Shown in pieces: positions 62,012 through 64,000 of a stretch of DNA of 64,000 nucleotides. Source of the stretch: Modestobacter roseus. Its GTDB lineage: Bacteria > Actinomycetota > Actinomycetes > Mycobacteriales > Geodermatophilaceae. Position numbers and translations under genes: made by a program. Location: positions 4,278,001 to 4,342,000 of the forward strand of contig NZ_VLKF01000001.1 in assembly GCF_007994135.1 (NCBI RefSeq), in the 5' to 3' direction. The notes beneath the pieces are model-generated. The model was not told the origin of the DNA. It did not search any database and was given only the letters and a program-made list of their open reading frames with translations. Position 1 is the stretch's first letter; each line of letters begins with the position of its first letter.

Positions 62012-63379
62012 TCACCACAGCCGGGCGAACGCGCCACCCAGGTCGGTGACCTCGATCAGCCGCATGCCCTCCGGCGCGGGGCCGGAGTCGACCGGGACGA
62101 GCGCTGCCGTGTACCCCTGCCGGGCGGCCTCGGCCAGCCGACGGCCGGTGCCGCCGACCCGGCGGATCTCCCCGGAGAGGCCAACCTCGCCGATGGCGAC
62201 CAGGCCGGCGGGCAGCGGGGTGTCCTTGGAGGCGGAGGCGATCGCCAGGGCCAGCGCGAGGTCGGCGGCGGGCTCGGCGATCCGCACGCCGCCCACGGAG
62301 GCGGCGAAGACGTCGGCGTCCCCGAGCCGGATGCCCCCGCGCCGCTCGACGACGGCGTTGATCATGGCCACCCGCTGGGAGTCCAGCCCGCTGACGGCCC
62401 GCCGCGGCGAGCCGCCTCCGCCGCTGGTGGCCACCAGGGACTGGACCTCGGCGAGCAGGGGCCGGCTGCCCTCCATGGTCACCGTGACGCAGCTGCCGGG
62501 CACCGGGGCCGAGCGTCGGGAGACGAACAGGTGGGACGGGTCGGGCACGCCGACGACGCCGCCGTCACCGATCTCGAAGCAGCCGATCTCGTCGGCCGGC
62601 CCGAACCGGTTCTTGGTGGCCCGGATCATCCGCAGCGTGGAGTGCCGCTCGCCGTCGAAGGAGATGACGACGTCGACCAGGTGCTCCAGGGCCCGGGGCC
62701 CGGCGATGGCGCCGTCCTTGGTCACGTGGCCGACCAGGATGGTGGTCATCCCGCGGGTCTTGGCGACGGCGGTCAGCGCGCTGGCCACGGCCCGCACCTG
62801 GCTGGCCCCGCCGTCGGTGCCGTCGACCGCGGGGGAGCGGACGGTCTGGACGCTGTCGAGGACCAGCAGCGAGGGGGAGACGTCCTCGACGTGGGAGAGG
62901 ACCGCCGACAGCTCGGTCTCGGCGGCCAGGTAGAGCTGGTCGTGCAGGGCACCGATCCGCTCGGCGCGCAGCCGCACCTGCGCGGCGGACTCCTCGCCCG
63001 ACACGACCAGCGTGGGGCCGTTCGCCGCGGCGACCCGGTGCGCGACCTCCAGCAGCAGCGTGGACTTGCCGACGCCGGGCTCGCCGGCGACCAGCAGCAC
63101 CGCGCCGGGGACCAGGCCACCGCCCAGCACCCGGTCGAACTCGGGGATGCCGGTGGGGACGGCGCGGGCCCCGGCGAGCCCGACCTGGGCGATCGGACGG
63201 GCCTTGGCGCTCACCGGGCCGGCCGAGACCGCCCGGAGCGGGGCGGCGATCGCACCGACCTCCTGGAGGGTGCCCCACGCCTGGCACTCCGGACAGCGGC
63301 CGACCCACTTGGCGGACGTGTGACCGCACTCGGAACAACGATGGGCGGGGCGGGCGGACTTCACACCGGAGGGGGGCAC
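62012..63379 (-). CDS. radA: DNA repair protein RadA
   Basis: A 455-residue RecA-like branch-migration helicase. The N-terminal zinc finger is HRCSECGHTSAKWVGRCPEC (C-x2-C-x11-C-x2-C, about residues 14-33). Walker A is LVAGEPGVGKSTLLL near residue 98, and the RadA-specific KNRFG motif lies in ATKNRFGPADEIGCFEIG near residue 254. The C-terminal Lon-like domain shows GDADVFAASVGGVRIAEPAADLALALAIAS. GTG 63379 is the listed start; a GTG at 63361 six codons in is possible. 126 bp separate it from disA. Confidence 0.96.
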   Translation of the reverse strand: MPPSGVKSARPAHRCSECGHTSAKWVGRCPECQAWGTLQEVGAIAAPLRAVSAGPVSAKARPIAQVGLAGARAVPTGIPEFDRVLGGGLVPGAVLLVAGEPGVGKSTLLLEVAHRVAAANGPTLVVSGEESAAQVRLRAERIGALHDQLYLAAETELSAVLSHVEDVSPSLLVLDSVQTVRSPAVDGTDGGASQVRAVASALTAVAKTRGMTTILVGHVTKDGAIAGPRALEHLVDVVISFDGERHSTLRMIRATKNRFGPADEIGCFEIGDGGVVGVPDPSHLFVSRRSAPVPGSCVTVTMEGSRPLLAEVQSLVATSGGGGSPRRAVSGLDSQRVAMINAVVERRGGIRLGDADVFAASVGGVRIAEPAADLALALAIASASKDTPLPAGLVAIGEVGLSGEIRRVGGTGRRLAEAARQGYTAALVPVDSGPAPEGMRLIEVTDLGGAFARLW

Positions 63380-63437
63380 TCCGCCATCGTGACGGCGGGG
63401 TACGACGGAACGGTGGAGGAGGAGCCGAGCCGCCGGC

Positions 63438-64000
63438 TCACTCGTCCGCGGACTCCGAGGACTCGGACCCGGGCTCGGTCGGCTCGGACCCGGTCTCGCC
63501 GCCCTCCTCGCCGCCCTCCTCCTCGTGGAAGTCGAACTGCTCGCCGCGCGGCAGGTCGCGGACCGGGTTCCCGACCGGCACGTCGAGGGTGACCTCCCCG
63601 GCCTCCTCGAAGGTGAACGTCACCGGGACGTACTGGCTGACGCCCACGGAGCTGGAGAGACCCACGAGGGTGACCGCCGGCCCGTCGCCGCCGCCCAGCA
63701 GCAGGGCCTCGCCGGCGGGGACGGTGAGGTCGAGCGAGCTGCCGGTGCCCCCGGTGCTCCCGTCTGCGGCCGGCTCCGCGGCGGGGTCGACGACCTCGAC
63801 GTCGGTGAAGTCCGGACCCGTGACGGAGACCAGCGTGTCGTCGGTCTGGGTCTCGTTCACGATCGCGCCGATCAGCCGGGCGTCGCTGCCGGCCGGGTAC
63901 TCGCCGCCGGTCGGGTAGGGCAGCTGCAGCCCGCGCAGGACCACGCCCTCCGCATCGGCGTTCACGCCGAGCTGCTGCTCCGAGTTGGCGGTCTGGGACA
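63438..64000 (-). CDS. lpqE: LpqE-like lipoprotein, N-terminus beyond the window
   Basis: The frame is open to the window edge, so only the last 187 or so residues are seen. SQTANSEQQLGVNADAEGVVLRGLQLPYP at the edge resembles the SQTAN...VLLRDI region of M. tuberculosis LpqE (Rv3584), which also neighbours radA. The body is beta-rich (DTLVSVTGPDFTDVEVV, VPAGEALLLGGGDGPAVTLVGL, VPVTFTFEEAGEVTLDVPV), like the PCu(A)C/DUF461 metal-chaperone fold, but no Met/His copper motif is evident. The C-terminal ~30 residues are strongly acidic (Glu/Ser/Gly). Signal peptide and lipobox would lie outside. Confidence 0.75.
   Translation of the reverse strand, partial: SQTANSEQQLGVNADAEGVVLRGLQLPYPTGGEYPAGSDARLIGAIVNETQTDDTLVSVTGPDFTDVEVVDPAAEPAADGSTGGTGSSLDLTVPAGEALLLGGGDGPAVTLVGLSSSVGVSQYVPVTFTFEEAGEVTLDVPVGNPVRDLPRGEQFDFHEEEGGEEGGETGSEPTEPGSESSESADE

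Overview
The window is very GC-rich bacterial DNA from an actinomycete. GTG starts, 4-base stop/start overlaps and TAnnnT -10 boxes placed 5-8 bases before start codons are common. Gene order closely follows the Mycobacterium tuberculosis Rv3662c-Rv3584 block from memory: Rv3662c-like, HAD, ssd-tad locus, helicase, topA, holB, ppa, dacB, zincin, tilS, hpt, ftsH, folE-P-B-K, DUF3180, Rv3604c-like, DUF2520, panC, panD, coaX, lysS, lsr2, clpC, mutY, disA, radA, lpqE. Genes absent from that block (membrane pyrophosphatase, MFS-Tmk fusion, osmolyte ABC operon, nadB-nadC) and the base composition suggest Geodermatophilaceae or a close relative. This placement is inference, not a database result.

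Layout. 1-6.2 kb: the 3' end of cobN, a MarR/VOC pair with two palindromic operators, a BNR-repeat protein with a ThiS-like partner, and a minus-strand phosphatase-cobU-cobS operon for late cobalamin assembly. 6.2-9.4 kb: cupin, degenerate Fic-like protein, aldo/keto reductase, HAD hydrolase. 9.5-14.5 kb: a Tad-type pilus locus (ssd, tadA, tadB, tadC, Flp-like pilin, two TadE-like genes). 14.5-29 kb: DEAD/DEAH helicase, membrane pyrophosphatase, a type VII secretion-like pair, topA, methyltransferase, an MFS-thymidylate kinase fusion and holB, then tRNA-Thr(CGT). 29.3-40.5 kb: ppa, a PBP4-type carboxypeptidase with a very long N-terminal arm, a zincin, tilS-hpt, and ftsH-folE-folP-folB-folK-DUF3180. 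40.5-45 kb: a betaine/choline-type ABC transporter whose binding protein looks circularly permuted, and a DUF1684 protein. 45-54.9 kb: an Rv3604c-like protein, an SDR, and a cofactor operon (DUF2520, panC, panD, nadB, nadC, coaX) followed by lysS. 55-64 kb: lsr2, an orphan Imm-5-like protein, clpC behind a SigH/SigR-like promoter, mutY, a membrane-anchored secreted protein, disA, radA and a partial lpqE-like lipoprotein.

Four genes (tadA, tadC, the dacB-type gene, the Rv3604c-like gene) are each split between two frames, and one TadE-like gene has no stop codon for 3.8 kb. The frame changes sit in or near G/C runs, so base-calling or assembly errors are the first explanation to exclude. The most unusual intact findings are the apparent circular permutation of the osmolyte-binding protein, a 26-bp perfect palindrome inside the start of nadB, the MFS-Tmk fusion with a long arm, and the dispersed palindromic elements.
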